Source: Bacillus paralicheniformis (GTDB taxonomy: Bacteria; Bacillota; Bacilli; Bacillales; Bacillaceae). From it: a stretch of DNA of 64,000 nucleotides. Both the position numbers and the translations under genes were made by a program. Within the stretch, counting starts at the first letter, position 1; every line of letters starts with the position of its first letter. Where the stretch lies: contig NZ_LBMN02000004.1 of assembly GCF_001042485.2 (NCBI RefSeq), positions 248,001 to 312,000 on the forward strand. Reading direction: 5' to 3'. Under the pieces are notes generated by a model. It searched no databases, had not been told where the DNA came from, and saw nothing but the letters and a program-made list of their open reading frames with translations. Of the stretch, positions 34,098-42,926 are shown piece after piece.

Positions 34098-35813
34098 ATG
34101 ATACGCCGCTTTTTTTCATACTATAAACCTCATAAACGTCTGTTCTTCATCGATTTCAGCAGTGCGATCATCGTCGCAGTGCTTGAGCTGGCTTTTCCCC
34201 TAGTCGTTCAGTGGTTCATCGATACGCTGATTCCCGGGGGAGACTGGCTTGAAATTGTCTGGGTAAGCATCGGCCTCTTACTGATTTATTTGCTCAGCAC
34301 GGGCCTGCAATACATTGTCAATTATCTCGGGCATAAGCTCGGCATCAATATTGAAACGGATATGCGCCAAGAGCTTTTCCAACATGTACAGCGCCAATCT
34401 TTCCGATACTTTGACAATACAAAAACTGGACATATCATCAGCCGCATCACAAATGATCTGTTTGATATCGGAGAGCTGGCCCATCACGGACCGGAGGATT
34501 TGTTCATCGCCGTGATGACCTTTTTCGGTGCATTTTGGATCATGCTGACGATTAATGTGAAGCTTGCCTTGGTTGCTGTTCTGTTTGTGCCGTTATTGAT
34601 TATTTTAATCACTTATTCAAATATCAGGATGAACCGCGCTTGGCGCCAGATGTACAGCGAAATCGCCGATGTTAACGCCAGGGTTGAGGACAGCGTCTCA
34701 GGCGTTCGCGTCGTTCAATCTTTTACGAATGAACGCTTTGAGATTTCCCGGTTTTTAAAGAACAATCAAAAGTTCCGCAAGGCGAAGCTGAAAGGCTACA
34801 AAACGATGGCTCTCACGACTGCGGGGACCTTTTTGATGACGCGGCTGATGATTCTGGCAGTGCTTGTGTACGGAGCTTGGCTCAGTTTTTCCGGGAATAT
34901 GTCCTACGGGGAATTCGTCGGGTTTGTTCTTTATGTCAACGTGTTGTTTAAGCCGATTGATAAAATCAGCGCCATTTTGGAGCTTTATCCGAAAGGAATG
35001 GCAGGATTTAAGCGGTTTACGGAGTTGATCGGTACAAAGCCGCAGATTGTCGACCGCAAAGATGCGATTGATGTTCAGCTGTTGGAAGGAAACATCGTCT
35101 TCAAGAATGTGACGTTCGGCTATGAAAAACATAAACCTGTCCTGCAAGGCGTCGATCTGTCAATTACAGCCGGAGAAACGGTCGCTTTTGTCGGTCCTTC
35201 GGGAGCGGGCAAAACGACGATCAGCTCGCTGATTCCGCGTTTTTACGATATAGACGGCGGAGCCATCACAATTGACGGCATCGATATTCGCGACATGACA
35301 AAACGTTCTCTCCGTTCGCAAATCGGCATCGTCCAGCAGGATGTGTTTCTTTTTACGGGGACGCTCCGCGAAAACATCGCCTACGGAAAACTGGATGCGA
35401 CAGATGAAGAGATTCAGCGGGCCGCCAAAATGGCGCATTTAGAACAGCTGATCGAGTCGCTCCCGGACGGTTATGAGACCCAAGTCGGCGAAAGAGGGCT
35501 GAAGCTGTCAGGGGGCCAAAAGCAAAGGATCGCAATCGCCAGGATGTTTCTTAAAAATCCGCCGATTCTCATATTGGACGAAGCCACATCAGCACTTGAC
35601 ACAGAGACGGAGCAGGTGATTCAAAACGCTTTGACAGAGCTCGCAAAAGACAGGACGACGCTTGTCATTGCTCACAGACTTGCTACGATCCGCAATGCCG
35701 ACCGGATTGTGGTCGTGACAGAAAACGGAATCGCAGAAGAAGGAACACATGATGAACTGGTTGAGCGCGGCGGTATTTTTGCGAATCTTCATCGTGTACA
35801 GTATCAGTCGTAA
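34098..35813 (+). CDS. ygaD: Homodimer-type ABC exporter (MsbA/LmrA-like)
   Basis: A 571-residue half transporter: six membrane helices in residues 1-310 followed by an ATPase with GPSGAGKTT, LSGGQKQR and LILDEATSALDTETE. It resembles B. subtilis YgaD and other multidrug or lipid exporters; the substrate cannot be inferred. I chose the ATG at 34098 (MIRRFFSYYKPHKRLF) because it matches the family start and lies after AAAGGAG, though the spacing of 13 is long. It is monocistronic. Confidence 0.85.
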   Translation: MIRRFFSYYKPHKRLFFIDFSSAIIVAVLELAFPLVVQWFIDTLIPGGDWLEIVWVSIGLLLIYLLSTGLQYIVNYLGHKLGINIETDMRQELFQHVQRQSFRYFDNTKTGHIISRITNDLFDIGELAHHGPEDLFIAVMTFFGAFWIMLTINVKLALVAVLFVPLLIILITYSNIRMNRAWRQMYSEIADVNARVEDSVSGVRVVQSFTNERFEISRFLKNNQKFRKAKLKGYKTMALTTAGTFLMTRLMILAVLVYGAWLSFSGNMSYGEFVGFVLYVNVLFKPIDKISAILELYPKGMAGFKRFTELIGTKPQIVDRKDAIDVQLLEGNIVFKNVTFGYEKHKPVLQGVDLSITAGETVAFVGPSGAGKTTISSLIPRFYDIDGGAITIDGIDIRDMTKRSLRSQIGIVQQDVFLFTGTLRENIAYGKLDATDEEIQRAAKMAHLEQLIESLPDGYETQVGERGLKLSGGQKQRIAIARMFLKNPPILILDEATSALDTETEQVIQNALTELAKDRTTLVIAHRLATIRNADRIVVVTENGIAEEGTHDELVERGGIFANLHRVQYQS

Positions 35814-35827
35814 ATGTTTGAAACAGG

Positions 35828-35855
35828 CAAGCCCATGTTTGGGCTTGTTTTTTTA
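35828..35855 (+). terminator. Terminator after the ABC exporter
   Basis: CAAGCCCA pairs with TGGGCTTG, followed by a T run. Confidence 0.9.
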
Positions 35856-35868
35856 AGGGCAAAAGACC

Positions 35869-35897
35869 TTGAAAAGAGAGAGAACCGATGCTACACT
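35869..35897 (+). promoter_or_regulatory. Promoter of padR-chrA
   Basis: TTGAAA (35869-35874), 17 bases, TACACT (35892-35897). Confidence 0.6.
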
Positions 35898-35914
35898 TTC
35901 GTTATAAACTGTCG

Positions 35915-35931
35915 ATATCGGATTTCGATAT
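35915..35931. promoter_or_regulatory. Candidate PadR operator
   Basis: The inverted repeat ATATCG-N5-CGATAT lies just after the expected transcription start of padR-chrA, a usual place for an autorepressor. Confidence 0.5.
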
Positions 35932-35957
35932 TGAGTTTCGTTAAAGGGGGTGCGGTA

Positions 35958-36266
35958 TTGGAAGATAAAGTATTGCGAAAGCTATTTCTGGGATTTATTC
36001 AAATTCATATTTTGCACCACGCCAGCGAACATCCGATTTTCGGCTTGTGGATGCTTGAGGAATTGAAAGAGCACGGATATAACATCAGTGCGGGAACGCT
36101 GTATCCGATCCTTCATTCAATGGAATCTGACGGACTTCTTCGAAAAGAAGAACAGAATGTGGACGGGAAAATCAGAAAATACTACTCAACTACGGAAAAA
36201 GGAGCAAGCGTACTGAAGGAAGCAAGGTTGAAAGCATATGAACTGTTTAAAGAAATTAAAGAATAG
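35958..36266 (+). CDS. PadR-family transcriptional regulator
   Basis: A 102-residue winged-helix protein of PadR type: ILHHASEHPIFGLWMLEEL, then GTLYPILHSMESDGLL, the recognition helix region. Translation seems to start at a TTG preceded by GGGGGTG; upstream ATGs have no such site and lie in or before the promoter. It precedes chrA by 12 bases. PadR-type regulators with ChrA are known in other Bacillus as chromate-responsive repressors, which is the likely role here. Confidence 0.85.
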   Translation: MEDKVLRKLFLGFIQIHILHHASEHPIFGLWMLEELKEHGYNISAGTLYPILHSMESDGLLRKEEQNVDGKIRKYYSTTEKGASVLKEARLKAYELFKEIKE

Positions 36267-36278
36267 AGGAGTGAAATC

Positions 36279-37472
36279 ATGACAAAGCATAAAGCGGACC
36301 GAAGCTTGAGGTCGCTGCTTGAAATTCTATTCGTTTCAACCAGGCTTGGATTGACATCGTTCGGAGGGCCGATCGCCCATTTGGGATATTTTCATGCTGA
36401 ATATGTCCGCAAAAGAAAATGGATGGACGAAAAAAACTATGCCGATCTGGTCGCTTTATGCCAGTTCCTGCCCGGCCCTGCCAGCAGCCAGGTGGGGATC
36501 GGAATCGGCGTCATGCGAGCCGGCATCATTGGAGGCATCTTAGCGTTCATCGGGTTTACTCTCCCATCTGTCATAGCACTCGTATTATTTGCTATGATTC
36601 TGCAAGGCTTCGATATCGGGACAGCCGGCTGGATTCATGGGTTGAAAATCGTAGCCGTAGCCGTAGTCGCCCATGCTGTTTTGGGGATGGCGCAAAAGCT
36701 GACACCTGATAAAAGGCGCAAGGCGATCGCGCTGTTTGCTCTAGTCGCCACCCTTCTCTGGCAGACGGCTTTTACACAGGTCGGAGTCATCCTGCTCGCC
36801 GCTTTCGCCGGTTATCTCATCTATAAAGAGCAAGTTGAGACAGATGATTCTGTCATGCGATTTCCAGTGTCGCGCCGTTTTGCGGCGGTTTGTCTCAGCT
36901 TGTTTTTCGGGCTTCTCATACTGCTGCCGATGCTCAGAGAACTGACATCTTCCAGCTGGATTGCCATGTTTGACAGTTTTTACAGGTCGGGTTCTTTAGT
37001 CTTCGGCGGAGGGCATGTGGTCCTGCCGTTATTAGAACGGGAATTTGTACCGACGGGCTGGTTAAGCGAAGAGGCTTTTCTAGCCGGGTATGGAGCCGCT
37101 CAAGCTGTCCCGGGGCCTTTGTTCACATTCGCTGCATATCTTGGTGCGGTGATCAGCGGCTGGCAAGGCGGAATGCTCGCCACAGCGGCGATTTTTCTGC
37201 CGGCGTTCCTGCTGATTTTGGGGACGCTGCCCTTCTGGGATACGCTGCGCCGCAATCCTAAAGTGAAAGGCGCTTTAATGGGAGTGAATGCAGCCGTTGT
37301 GGGAATATTGATTTCCGCATTTTATCATCCGATCTGGACCAGCTCGATATTGGCGCCGGTTGATTTTGCATTCGCCGCGGTTTTATTCAGCCTGCTTGTC
37401 TACTGGAAGCTTCCGCCATGGATCATCGTTGCAGCCGGTGCTGCCGGCGGTGCATTGATGCAACTGCTGTAA
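36279..37472 (+). CDS. chrA: Chromate transporter, two-domain ChrA
   Basis: A 397-residue membrane protein made of two homologous CHR domains. The first holds TSFGGPIAHLGYFH and QFLPGPASSQVGIGIG; the second holds FGGGHVVLPLLEREFV and AQAVPGPLFTFAAYLG. Such proteins export chromate and give resistance. B. subtilis instead has paired single-domain YwrA and YwrB. AGGAGTG precedes the ATG. The gene forms an operon with padR and ends at a strong terminator. Confidence 0.9.
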   Translation: MTKHKADRSLRSLLEILFVSTRLGLTSFGGPIAHLGYFHAEYVRKRKWMDEKNYADLVALCQFLPGPASSQVGIGIGVMRAGIIGGILAFIGFTLPSVIALVLFAMILQGFDIGTAGWIHGLKIVAVAVVAHAVLGMAQKLTPDKRRKAIALFALVATLLWQTAFTQVGVILLAAFAGYLIYKEQVETDDSVMRFPVSRRFAAVCLSLFFGLLILLPMLRELTSSSWIAMFDSFYRSGSLVFGGGHVVLPLLEREFVPTGWLSEEAFLAGYGAAQAVPGPLFTFAAYLGAVISGWQGGMLATAAIFLPAFLLILGTLPFWDTLRRNPKVKGALMGVNAAVVGILISAFYHPIWTSSILAPVDFAFAAVLFSLLVYWKLPPWIIVAAGAAGGALMQLL

Positions 37473-37477
37473 ATGGA

Positions 37478-37510
37478 GAAGGCTGCCGACAATTCGGCAG
37501 CCTTTTTTCT
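37478..37510. terminator. Terminator after chrA
   Basis: AAGGCTGCCGA pairs with TCGGCAGCCTT, followed by TTTTTT on the plus strand. A run of A before it also allows use by the convergent prpB. Confidence 0.9.
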
Positions 37511-37514
37511 CGTA

Positions 37515-38432
37515 TTAACGATGTTCTTTTCCGATTTCGGGAAGCACCGTTTTGGCGATATTTTCGTCCAATTTTTCATAGTCGTAGTATTGAATCGCAT
37601 CATATAATTCTTCGCGCGTCTGCATGTCATCGAGCACACCCTTTTGCGTGCCTTTTTCGAAAATTTCTGCGAAGACCCGTTCATAAGCTTTTGCGGCAGC
37701 GCGCAGGGAGGTTACCGGGTAAATAACCATGCTGCAGCCGAGCATTTGGAATTCGTCAGCCGTGTAATAAGGCGTTTTTCCGAATTCGGTCATATTGGCG
37801 AGGAGCGGCACTTTAATGGATGAGGCCATTTCCTTGAACTCAGCTGCGTTCGTTAATGCTTCCGGAAAGATGGCATCGGCTCCCGCGTCGGCATATAAAT
37901 TGGCGCGTCTGACGGCGGCCTCCATTCCTTCCGCTGCTTTTGCATCCGTGCGTGCCACAATGACGAGTGAAGGGGCGGTTTCTTTTATCGCTCTAATTTT
38001 TGCGATCATGTCTTCTGCCGGGACAAGCGTCTTTCCATTTAAATGTCCGCATTTTTTAGGCAGCTGCTGATCTTCGATTTGAACGGCTGCGACCCGGCTT
38101 TCAGCCATTTCGGCCGCCGTGCGCGCCGCATTTAGGACACCGCCGTAGCCGGTGTCGATATCGACCAAAAGCGGAAGATTTGCGGCTCTCACAAGTTCGC
38201 TGGCTTTTTCAGCGATTTCCTGGGAATGAATCATTCCGAGGTCAGGGAGTCCGCGGCTTGCCGTGTAGGCTGCCCCGGAGAGGTAGAGCGCTTTGAAGCC
38301 GATGTTTTTTGCGGTAATGGCTGCCATCCCGTCATGAACGCCTGGTATTTTCAAAATATCAGGCGCTTTCATCAGCTTTCTGAATGTATTGGCCAGTTCT
38401 TCCTGAGTTGATTGTTTCGAGACAATCCACAT
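37515..38432 (-). CDS. prpB: 2-methylisocitrate lyase
   Basis: A 305-residue member of the isocitrate lyase/PEP mutase family. It cleaves 2-methylisocitrate to pyruvate and succinate. The motifs LVDIDTGYGG and the catalytic KKCGHLNGK are present. I chose the ATG at 38432, since AGGAGG lies ten bases upstream, over a TTG two codons earlier. It is the last gene of the operon and corresponds to MmgF (YqiQ) in B. subtilis. Confidence 0.93.
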   Translation of the reverse strand: MWIVSKQSTQEELANTFRKLMKAPDILKIPGVHDGMAAITAKNIGFKALYLSGAAYTASRGLPDLGMIHSQEIAEKASELVRAANLPLLVDIDTGYGGVLNAARTAAEMAESRVAAVQIEDQQLPKKCGHLNGKTLVPAEDMIAKIRAIKETAPSLVIVARTDAKAAEGMEAAVRRANLYADAGADAIFPEALTNAAEFKEMASSIKVPLLANMTEFGKTPYYTADEFQMLGCSMVIYPVTSLRAAAKAYERVFAEIFEKGTQKGVLDDMQTREELYDAIQYYDYEKLDENIAKTVLPEIGKEHR

Positions 38433-38444
38433 ATTCAAAACCTC

Positions 38445-39884
38445 CTAAATCACAAACAATTCCATAAAGTCCGGCACAGGTGTACCGCTTAATTGGCGAG
38501 GGTCATTCAGCAGGGCGTTGATTCGCTCCGCTTGCCCCGCCGGAAAGCGCGTTTTTAAGTTATTGGTGAACTTTTCTTTTAACAGCGGGATGCCTTCGTT
38601 GCGGCGGCGCCGATGACCAATCGGGTATTCGATCGCGATTTTTTGCGATTGTGTGCCGTCTTTGTAAAACACTTGAACAGCGTTGGCGATCGAGCGTTTT
38701 TCCGGGTCGAGATAATCGGTAGAATACTGTTTGTTTTCGACTGTGGTCATTTTTTCGCGCAGTCTGTCGATTTCCGGATTTTGCGCGGTTTCGTCTTCGT
38801 AATGGTCAGCGGTAATATCGCCGTAGATCAGCCCGATCGCTGTTATATACTGAAGGCAGTGATCACGGTCAGCCGGATTGTGTAATTCTCCCGTTTTGTC
38901 GATAATCCGGATGGCCGATTCGTGCGTCGTGATCACGATTTGATCAATGTTATCAAGTCTGTTCTTCACTTCAGGGTGAAGCTTGATCGCGGCTTCAGCA
39001 GCCGTTTGTGCGTGGAATTCCGCCGGATACGAAATTTTAAAAAGGACATTTTCGATGACATAAGAGTCGAGCGGTCTGGCGAGCGTCAATTCTTTTCCGC
39101 CGAATAAGACATCCTGAAAACCCCACATTGGAGCGGACAAAGCGGTTTTATATCCCATTTCGCCCTTCAAGGTCATCATTGCGAGCCTCACGCCGCGGCT
39201 TGTCGCATCACCGGCAGCCCAGGACTTTCGCGAACCGGTATTCGGAGCGTGACGGTACGTCCGCAGGCTTGAATTATCGACCCAGGCTTGGGAGACGGCA
39301 TTGACAACATCCTGTTTTGTCCCCCCCAATAGTGAGCATGCCACAGCAGTGGAGGCGACTTTTACAAACAGCACATGGTCAAGCCCGTTTCTGTTTAAGC
39401 TGTTCTCGAGAGCAAGGACGCCTTGGATTTCATGAGCCTTCACAATTGCCGTTAATACATCGTGAATGGTGAGCGGTTCCTTGCCCGCCGCGAGCCGCTG
39501 CCTGCTGACATAGTCAGCGCAGGCTAAAATCGCTCCAAGGTTATCTGACGGGTGGCCCCATTCGGCTGCCAGCCATGTGTCATTATAATCGAGCCAGCGA
39601 ATCATGCAGCCGATATTGAAGGCTCCGTGAACAGGATCGAGCTCAAATTGCGTTCCCGGGACGCGGGTGCCGTTCGGGACGACGGTACCCGGGGCAATCG
39701 GGCCGAGATGTTTGGCGCATTCCGGGTATTTGAGCGCCAAAATGCCGCAGCCCAGTGTATCCATTAAGACGTAACGGGCGGTTTCAATCGCTTCTTCGCT
39801 TGAAATCTTGGCATTTACCGTATAGTCTGCGATCTCTTCCAGCAATTGATCGCAATTTTGGAGCGTTTGACTTTCTGTTTTCAT
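38445..39884 (-). CDS. prpD: 2-methylcitrate dehydratase
   Basis: A 479-residue protein of the MmgE/PrpD family, iron-sulphur-independent, that dehydrates 2-methylcitrate. [42 protein letters not shown] and [15 protein letters not shown] segments are typical. It lies 12 bases before prpB and after the citrate synthase gene. Confidence 0.92.
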   Translation of the reverse strand: MKTESQTLQNCDQLLEEIADYTVNAKISSEEAIETARYVLMDTLGCGILALKYPECAKHLGPIAPGTVVPNGTRVPGTQFELDPVHGAFNIGCMIRWLDYNDTWLAAEWGHPSDNLGAILACADYVSRQRLAAGKEPLTIHDVLTAIVKAHEIQGVLALENSLNRNGLDHVLFVKVASTAVACSLLGGTKQDVVNAVSQAWVDNSSLRTYRHAPNTGSRKSWAAGDATSRGVRLAMMTLKGEMGYKTALSAPMWGFQDVLFGGKELTLARPLDSYVIENVLFKISYPAEFHAQTAAEAAIKLHPEVKNRLDNIDQIVITTHESAIRIIDKTGELHNPADRDHCLQYITAIGLIYGDITADHYEDETAQNPEIDRLREKMTTVENKQYSTDYLDPEKRSIANAVQVFYKDGTQSQKIAIEYPIGHRRRRNEGIPLLKEKFTNNLKTRFPAGQAERINALLNDPRQLSGTPVPDFMELFVI

Positions 39885-39920
39885 AACATTTATCTCCCTT
39901 CTTTCTGAATCAAAGGCGAA

Positions 39921-41036
39921 CTATGGATGAAGATGACGCGGTCCGGTATAGTGAACTCTCGGGCGGAATAGCCTGTTGTCTTCGTGCTGTTCAATGACAT
40001 GCGCGCTTAGACCGACCGAACGTGCCGCGAAAAATATCGGAGTATAGAGATCGATCGGTATGCCGAGCAGGTAATAGACCGGAGCCGCATAGTAGTCGAG
40101 GTTCGGATACAGGCCTTTTTCTTCGCGCATCAGCTTTTCACCGGCATCACACATCTCATATAAATCCTGTCGGCCGGTTTTATGAGATAGCGAATAGAGC
40201 GCCTTTTTCAGCAGGGCTGCGCGCGGGTCCATTTTTTTCATATAGACGCGGTGGCCGAAGCCCATGATTTTTTCTTTTCTGCTTAACTTATGCTCAATCA
40301 GCTTGCAGAAGCCCGATTTTGTTTCTCCTTCGAGCAGCATGTACATCACTGCTTCATTCGCGCCGCCGTGCAAATGTCCTTTAAGCGATGCAGCGGCGCC
40401 TGTGAAAGCACCGTATATGTCTGTGTTTGTCGATGCGATGACTCTTGCGGCAAATGTGGAGTTCGGCATTTCGTGCTCGCTGTACAGCATTAATGTCTGA
40501 TCAAAGACGGCTGTTTCTTCCGGAGTCGGTTCTTTTTCCGTCAGCATGTATAAAAAGTTCTGGCTGAATGAAAGCTGTTTATCAGGCGTGATGACATTTT
40601 TCTGGTGAAGGATGCGGTAGCTGTTGGCGGTAATATTCGGAACCTGTGCGATCAAGCGCAGCGCTTTGCTTCTGTTTGCTGATGGAGACCTGTCATTCAA
40701 TTCAGGATCATATCCAGCTAAAGCGGAAATCCCGGTTCGGAGCGCATCCATCGGATGGGTGTTATTCGGAAGCGCCTTCAGAATGGTATAGATTCCGCCG
40801 GGCAGTTCATACGAATTTTTTATAGCGCTTTCAATTCCTTGCAATTCCATTGGATCAGGCAGTTTATTTTGAAGGAGGAGATAGACGAGGTCAAGATATG
40901 TTTTTTGTTCTGCAAGTTCGATTAAATCATAGCCTTTAATGACGATTTGTTCCGCTTCCGTATCTAAGAAGGAAATGTTCGTTTCCCCAGCAATAACGCC
41001 TTCTAATCCCGGTTTAAATACACCTTGTTTGCCCAT
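39921..41036 (-). CDS. mmgD: 2-methylcitrate synthase / citrate synthase
   Basis: A 371-residue citrate synthase family enzyme that condenses propionyl-CoA (or acetyl-CoA) with oxaloacetate. Catalytic histidines lie in GHLHGGANEAV and the GFGHRVYMKKMDPRA block, and the aspartate near NLDYYAAPVYYLLGI. I chose the ATG at 41036 (MGKQGVFKPGLEGV) with AGAGGTGG upstream; the longer frame lacks homology. First enzyme of the methylcitrate cycle; operon with prpD and prpB. Confidence 0.92.
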   Translation of the reverse strand: MGKQGVFKPGLEGVIAGETNISFLDTEAEQIVIKGYDLIELAEQKTYLDLVYLLLQNKLPDPMELQGIESAIKNSYELPGGIYTILKALPNNTHPMDALRTGISALAGYDPELNDRSPSANRSKALRLIAQVPNITANSYRILHQKNVITPDKQLSFSQNFLYMLTEKEPTPEETAVFDQTLMLYSEHEMPNSTFAARVIASTNTDIYGAFTGAAASLKGHLHGGANEAVMYMLLEGETKSGFCKLIEHKLSRKEKIMGFGHRVYMKKMDPRAALLKKALYSLSHKTGRQDLYEMCDAGEKLMREEKGLYPNLDYYAAPVYYLLGIPIDLYTPIFFAARSVGLSAHVIEQHEDNRLFRPRVHYTGPRHLHP

Positions 41037-41111
41037 TTTTCCACCTCTTATTCGTTTTTTAACTTTTGTGTCAAAAACGTGCTGTGAGAATGGCATTGGC
41101 TGTTCGGCGGA

Positions 41112-41783
41112 TTAGTATGAACGTTCCAGCGTTTCTTCAATGGAACGCAAGCTTCGTTTAATGTGGGAACGCATGGCGGCTTCTGCCAAAACGCTGTTTT
41201 TTTCTTTGACGGCATTAAAAATGTCCAAGTGTTCATTGAAAGATACAGACGGTTTGTAGTCAGGATTTTTGTATCCGCTGATTCTGCGATACCGTTCGAT
41301 CCTGCTTTCAAGCTGATCCAGAAAACGTTTTGCGGTTGCGTTTGTGCTGATGGCGTGCAAGATGGAATGAAATTCTGATCCGTATTTGACCGTATCTGTT
41401 TTGCGGCCCTTTACGGCAGCCAGTTTCATCAGTTCGATGCGGTCTTCAAGCTGATGAAGGCTCTCCGGTGTCACCAGCTGTGCGGCTTCGGCAGTGAGCA
41501 GTCCTTCAAGCGCTTCCCGAACTTTAAAAACCTCTTTCGCTTCAGCGAGCGAAATCGGGCATACGCGAAGCCGGCCGTTCGGCTGTTTACTGACCAATCC
41601 TTCAAGCTCCAGCCGGTAAAGAGCCTGGCGAAGAGGAGTTCTGCTGATGTTTAAACCCTTTGCAAGACTGTCTTCAGCAAGCTGTTCAGAGGGAGGGTAT
41701 TCAAGTTCGATGATCTTCGTTCTTAATTCATTGTAAGCGTAATCACTTGCAGACTGTCTTTTGACTGGATTTGAAGAGTGCAT
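41112..41783 (-). CDS. GntR-family regulator (FCD type) of the methylcitrate operon
   Basis: A 223-residue regulator with an N-terminal winged helix (LAKGLNISRTPLRQALYRLELEGLV) and an all-helical FCD effector domain with metal-binding histidines (SEFHSILHAIS, MRSHIKRSL). It lies 75 bases upstream of mmgD on the same strand. A palindrome of a type often bound by this family overlaps its -10 box. It probably represses itself and the prp genes, with a methylcitrate-related inducer. The SD sequence GGAGG is 14 bases from the ATG, which is long. Confidence 0.85.
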   Translation of the reverse strand: MHSSNPVKRQSASDYAYNELRTKIIELEYPPSEQLAEDSLAKGLNISRTPLRQALYRLELEGLVSKQPNGRLRVCPISLAEAKEVFKVREALEGLLTAEAAQLVTPESLHQLEDRIELMKLAAVKGRKTDTVKYGSEFHSILHAISTNATAKRFLDQLESRIERYRRISGYKNPDYKPSVSFNEHLDIFNAVKEKNSVLAEAAMRSHIKRSLRSIEETLERSY

Positions 41784-41820
41784 GAAAAAAGCTTTCGCCT
41801 CCTTTTTTCAGAATATAATT

Positions 41821-41838
41821 ATTATTGTATACAATAAT
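41821..41838. promoter_or_regulatory. Operator candidate of the GntR regulator
   Basis: ATTATTGTATACAATAAT is a perfect 18-base palindrome with the TTGTATACAA core common for FCD-type GntR proteins. It overlaps the -10 box of the gntR-mmgD-prpDB promoter. Confidence 0.7.
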
Positions 41839-41851
41839 ACAGATATGTCAA
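41824..41851 (-). promoter_or_regulatory. Promoter of gntR and the methylcitrate operon
   Basis: On the minus strand a perfect TTGACA, 16 bases and TACAAT. Confidence 0.75.
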
Positions 41852-42009
41852 TGTCATCCATGAAAGACTGAAAAATAAAATCAATGGGAGATCCTCATCT
41901 TAATCAAGGCACCTTCATTTTCTGGCATCCCGTCTGTCGAAAATGGTAAAATATATCACAATCGACAAAGAGGCATTTCGCCTTTGAGCAAAAAGGAGGC
42001 CATCCAAAA

Positions 42010-42600
42010 ATGAATCCAGCTCACGAACCTCTCCCGCTCGAATTTTATAGCAAACCAACAATTGAACTCGCTCAATCCCTGTTAGGCTGTCTTCTTGTCA
42101 AGGAAACAGAAGAAGGGACTGCTTCAGGATATATTGTGGAGACAGAGGCTTATAGAGGGCCCGGGGACAGAGCGGCGCACAGCTACGGCAACCGCCGGAC
42201 GAAACGTACGGAAATCATGTTTCATGAAGCCGGCTTGGTCTATACGTACACCATGCACACCCACACACTCATCAATGTTGTAAGCGGAGGAGCCGATGAA
42301 CCTGAGGCCGTGCTGATCAGAGCGCTTGAACCCCATGAAGGCCTCGCGCTGATGGAGAAGCGAAGGAGCGGAAAGAAACCGCGCGATTGGACGAACGGAC
42401 CGGGAAAGCTGACAAAAGCGCTTTCCATCACGATGAACGATTACGGCAGACCGCTGACATCGCCGCCGCTTTATATCGCAAAGGGATATGAACCTCAGAA
42501 CATTTTGTGCGGCCCGCGAATTGGAATTGACAACTCTGGAGAAGCGAGGGAATACCCTTGGCGTTTCTGGATAAAAGAAAACCGCTATGTCTCAAGATAG
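42010..42600 (+). CDS. mpg: 3-methyladenine DNA glycosylase
   Basis: A 196-residue enzyme of the AAG/MPG family, which removes alkylated purines such as 3-methyladenine and hypoxanthine. The catalytic glutamate lies in IVETEAYRGPGDRAAHS, and NGPGKLTKALSI forms part of the DNA-binding site. Equivalent to B. subtilis YxlJ. AAAAAGGAGG precedes the ATG. No adaptive-response or LexA box was noticed upstream. Confidence 0.93.
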   Translation: MNPAHEPLPLEFYSKPTIELAQSLLGCLLVKETEEGTASGYIVETEAYRGPGDRAAHSYGNRRTKRTEIMFHEAGLVYTYTMHTHTLINVVSGGADEPEAVLIRALEPHEGLALMEKRRSGKKPRDWTNGPGKLTKALSITMNDYGRPLTSPPLYIAKGYEPQNILCGPRIGIDNSGEAREYPWRFWIKENRYVSR

Positions 42601-42661
42601 TTAAAAGGTTTGGCTCCCGTTCAACAGGGAAAACAATAAAAAAACAGGAGGGAGTCAAGCT

Positions 42662-42769
42662 ATGAAAAAAGTGTTTAAAAGCGCCGTCAAATGGGCGCCT
42701 GTCATCTATCCGATCGCATGGAAAATCATCAAAAGCCGAAGAGAGAAAAAGAATCTGAAAGCCGGGTAA
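42662..42769 (+). CDS. 35-residue cationic peptide
   Basis: A small gene with a strong AGGAGGG site nine bases before its ATG and a perfect terminator at its end. The product is highly basic: an N-terminal KKVFKSAVK, a central hydrophobic WAPVIYPIAWKII, and a tail with KSRREKKNLK. It could form an amphipathic or membrane-inserted helix. It has no signal peptide or leader motif. I do not recognise the family. It could be a membrane-associated regulator, a toxin-like peptide, or a leaderless antimicrobial; nothing here decides. Confidence 0.7.
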   Translation: MKKVFKSAVKWAPVIYPIAWKIIKSRREKKNLKAG

Positions 42770-42783
42770 ACCGGCTTTTTTTC
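42758..42783 (+). terminator. Terminator after the cationic peptide gene
   Basis: AAGCCGG-GTAAA-CCGGCTT followed by a T run; the stop codon is in the loop. Confidence 0.9.
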
Positions 42784-42799
42784 TTGGAGAAAGGCCAAA

Positions 42800-42828
42800 T
42801 TGACTTGAAAGCGCAGCCATAATAGAAT
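42800..42828 (+). promoter_or_regulatory. licR promoter, with a possible cre in the spacer
   Basis: TTGACT (42800-42805), 17 bases, TAGAAT (42823-42828). The spacer holds TGAAAGCGCAGCCA, which matches the cre consensus at most positions. Confidence 0.55.
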
Positions 42829-42926
42829 TTACTTAACTATGAGACAAATTTCACAAAAAGAATGAATATACCTGAGTGTATGGGTTTGGTCTCGGTTCAA
42901 GTATCTTAGTGGGAGGGTCTTTTTCT

